7,397 nucleotides of DNA, taken from Acidimicrobiaceae bacterium (GTDB lineage Bacteria > Actinomycetota > Acidimicrobiia > Acidimicrobiales > Aldehydirespiratoraceae). The position numbers were made by a program, and so were the translations under genes. Positions 6,715 through 7,397 of the stretch are shown in pieces; position 1 is the stretch's first letter; each line of letters starts with the position of its first letter. The notes below the pieces were generated by a model. The model saw nothing but the letters and a program-made list of their open reading frames with translations. It was not told the origin of the DNA and ran no database searches. The stretch spans positions 1 to 7,397 of the forward strand of contig VXNG01000167.1 in assembly GCA_009840695.1 (NCBI GenBank), given 5' to 3'.

Positions 6715-6757
6715 GGCCCAAACCTACCGAGACTGCCCTGCCGAGCCGGAACGGCCT

Positions 6758-7397
6758 CTAGGACAGATTGGCGCGGAAGAAGTCGACCATGTTGGTGTTG
6801 GCAAAGCGAGCCGCCCGGCCGGGACCGCACCGCTCGATGAGCCGTTCCGACAGGTTCACGAGGTCGGCCGGCGCCTTCAGGTCCTCGATGAACGACAGAT
6901 CGGCCGGATCGACGAGAAGCTGGCGCCCGAGGATGGGATCGACGGTGCGAACCAGATCGGCGATGAAGTCGGCGCCGACGGCGATCCGGTCAGCCCCGGC
7001 AACGGTAGCGGCGTGCTCGAGGTGGTCGATGAAGGCGTCGATGGTCGGAGCTGTCTCCGACACGAAGGAGCCGAATGCGTTGACGGCCACGAACCCGCCC
7101 GAAGCGGCCACCAGCCCGATCTGTGAGTCGGTGAGGTTGCGGGGATGGTCGCAGAGTGCCCGGCACGACGAGTGGGTGGCCACGAAGGGAGCTGTTGCTA
7201 CTTCGGCGATGTGGTCGACTCCGGCAGCCGACAGGTGGCTGATGTCGACCACCATGCCGAGCCGCTCCATCTCGGCCACTGCCTCGACCCCGAGCGAGGA
7301 GAGGCGGCCGCCGGTACCGGACTCGGCGATCCCGTCGGCCAGCATCGTGCGCCGGTTCCAGGTGAGCGACGCCATGCGCACCCCGAGACGGTGCAGG
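6758..7397 (-). CDS. Membrane (renal-type) dipeptidase, peptidase family M19, C-terminal part (5' truncated by window edge)
   Basis: The frame stays open to the right edge and continues with family-like residues (LHRLGVRMASLTWN), so the true start lies beyond 7397; the GTG at 7381 is an internal Val. About 213 of an expected 320-370 residues are visible. M19 enzymes are binuclear zinc hydrolases of the amidohydrolase fold that cleave dipeptides, often tolerating a D-residue at the C-terminus. Seen here are DISHLS (His codon near 7235, Zn ligand equivalent to His198 of human DPEP1), ATHSSCRALCDHPRNLT (His near 7172, equivalent to His219, and Arg near 7139, equivalent to Arg230), and VGADF (Asp near 6968, equivalent to Asp288). 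The equivalences are from memory. The N-terminal HxD and bridging Glu motifs are outside the window. After the last Asp the sequence reads FIADL instead of the common FDG. It precedes the regulator by 43 bp in the same direction. Confidence 0.93.
   Translation of the reverse strand, partial: LHRLGVRMASLTWNRRTMLADGIAESGTGGRLSSLGVEAVAEMERLGMVVDISHLSAAGVDHIAEVATAPFVATHSSCRALCDHPRNLTDSQIGLVAASGGFVAVNAFGSFVSETAPTIDAFIDHLEHAATVAGADRIAVGADFIADLVRTVDPILGRQLLVDPADLSFIEDLKAPADLVNLSERLIERCGPGRAARFANTNMVDFFRANLS

Noticed and set aside
7379..7381. GTG at 7381 as the true start of the dipeptidase
   Set aside because: The upstream residues LHRLG match the conserved stretch of M19 enzymes, and the N-terminal metal-binding motifs are missing, so the gene must extend past the window.

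Overview
This is a GC-rich, densely coded bacterial window, most consistent with a high-GC actinobacterium. GTG starts, a proline/glutamate-rich spacer behind the lipoprotein Cys, and long antisense reading frames caused by GC-skewed codons all fit. An Acidimicrobiia-type lineage is my guess from the style of the binding protein, not something the sequence proves.

Layout, left to right. Positions 1-273 (+) hold the 3' end of a hypothetical protein made of 11-residue coiled-coil-like repeats. It converges, with 8 bp between stop codons, on a run of six genes that all read leftward. In transcription order these are: an M19 (renal/membrane) dipeptidase cut by the right edge (6758-7397); a PucR-family regulator (5107-6714); a 104-bp gap with a strong ribosome binding site and possible regulatory sequence; a lipoprotein substrate-binding protein (3797-5002); a double-domain RbsA-type ATPase (2222-3745); an RbsC-type permease (1281-2225); and an ornithine cyclodeaminase/mu-crystallin-family oxidoreductase (282-1211).

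How the genes may work together. Binding protein, ATPase and permease form a complete CUT2 (ribose/xylose-type) ABC importer. The flanking enzymes act on dipeptides and on amino or imino acids rather than sugars, and the PucR protein is a plausible ligand-responsive controller. The simplest reading is a regulated uptake-and-catabolism operon for a nitrogenous small molecule such as a dipeptide, a cyclic imino acid or an amino-acid conjugate. The substrate cannot be read from the sequence. Three details deserve attention: the oxidoreductase lacks the Asp used by true ornithine cyclodeaminase; a perfect GC-rich hairpin sits between the binding-protein and ATPase genes; and a 9-bp word is shared by the gaps upstream of the regulator and of the binding protein. 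I found no RNA genes, insertion sequences, CRISPR arrays or phage genes.
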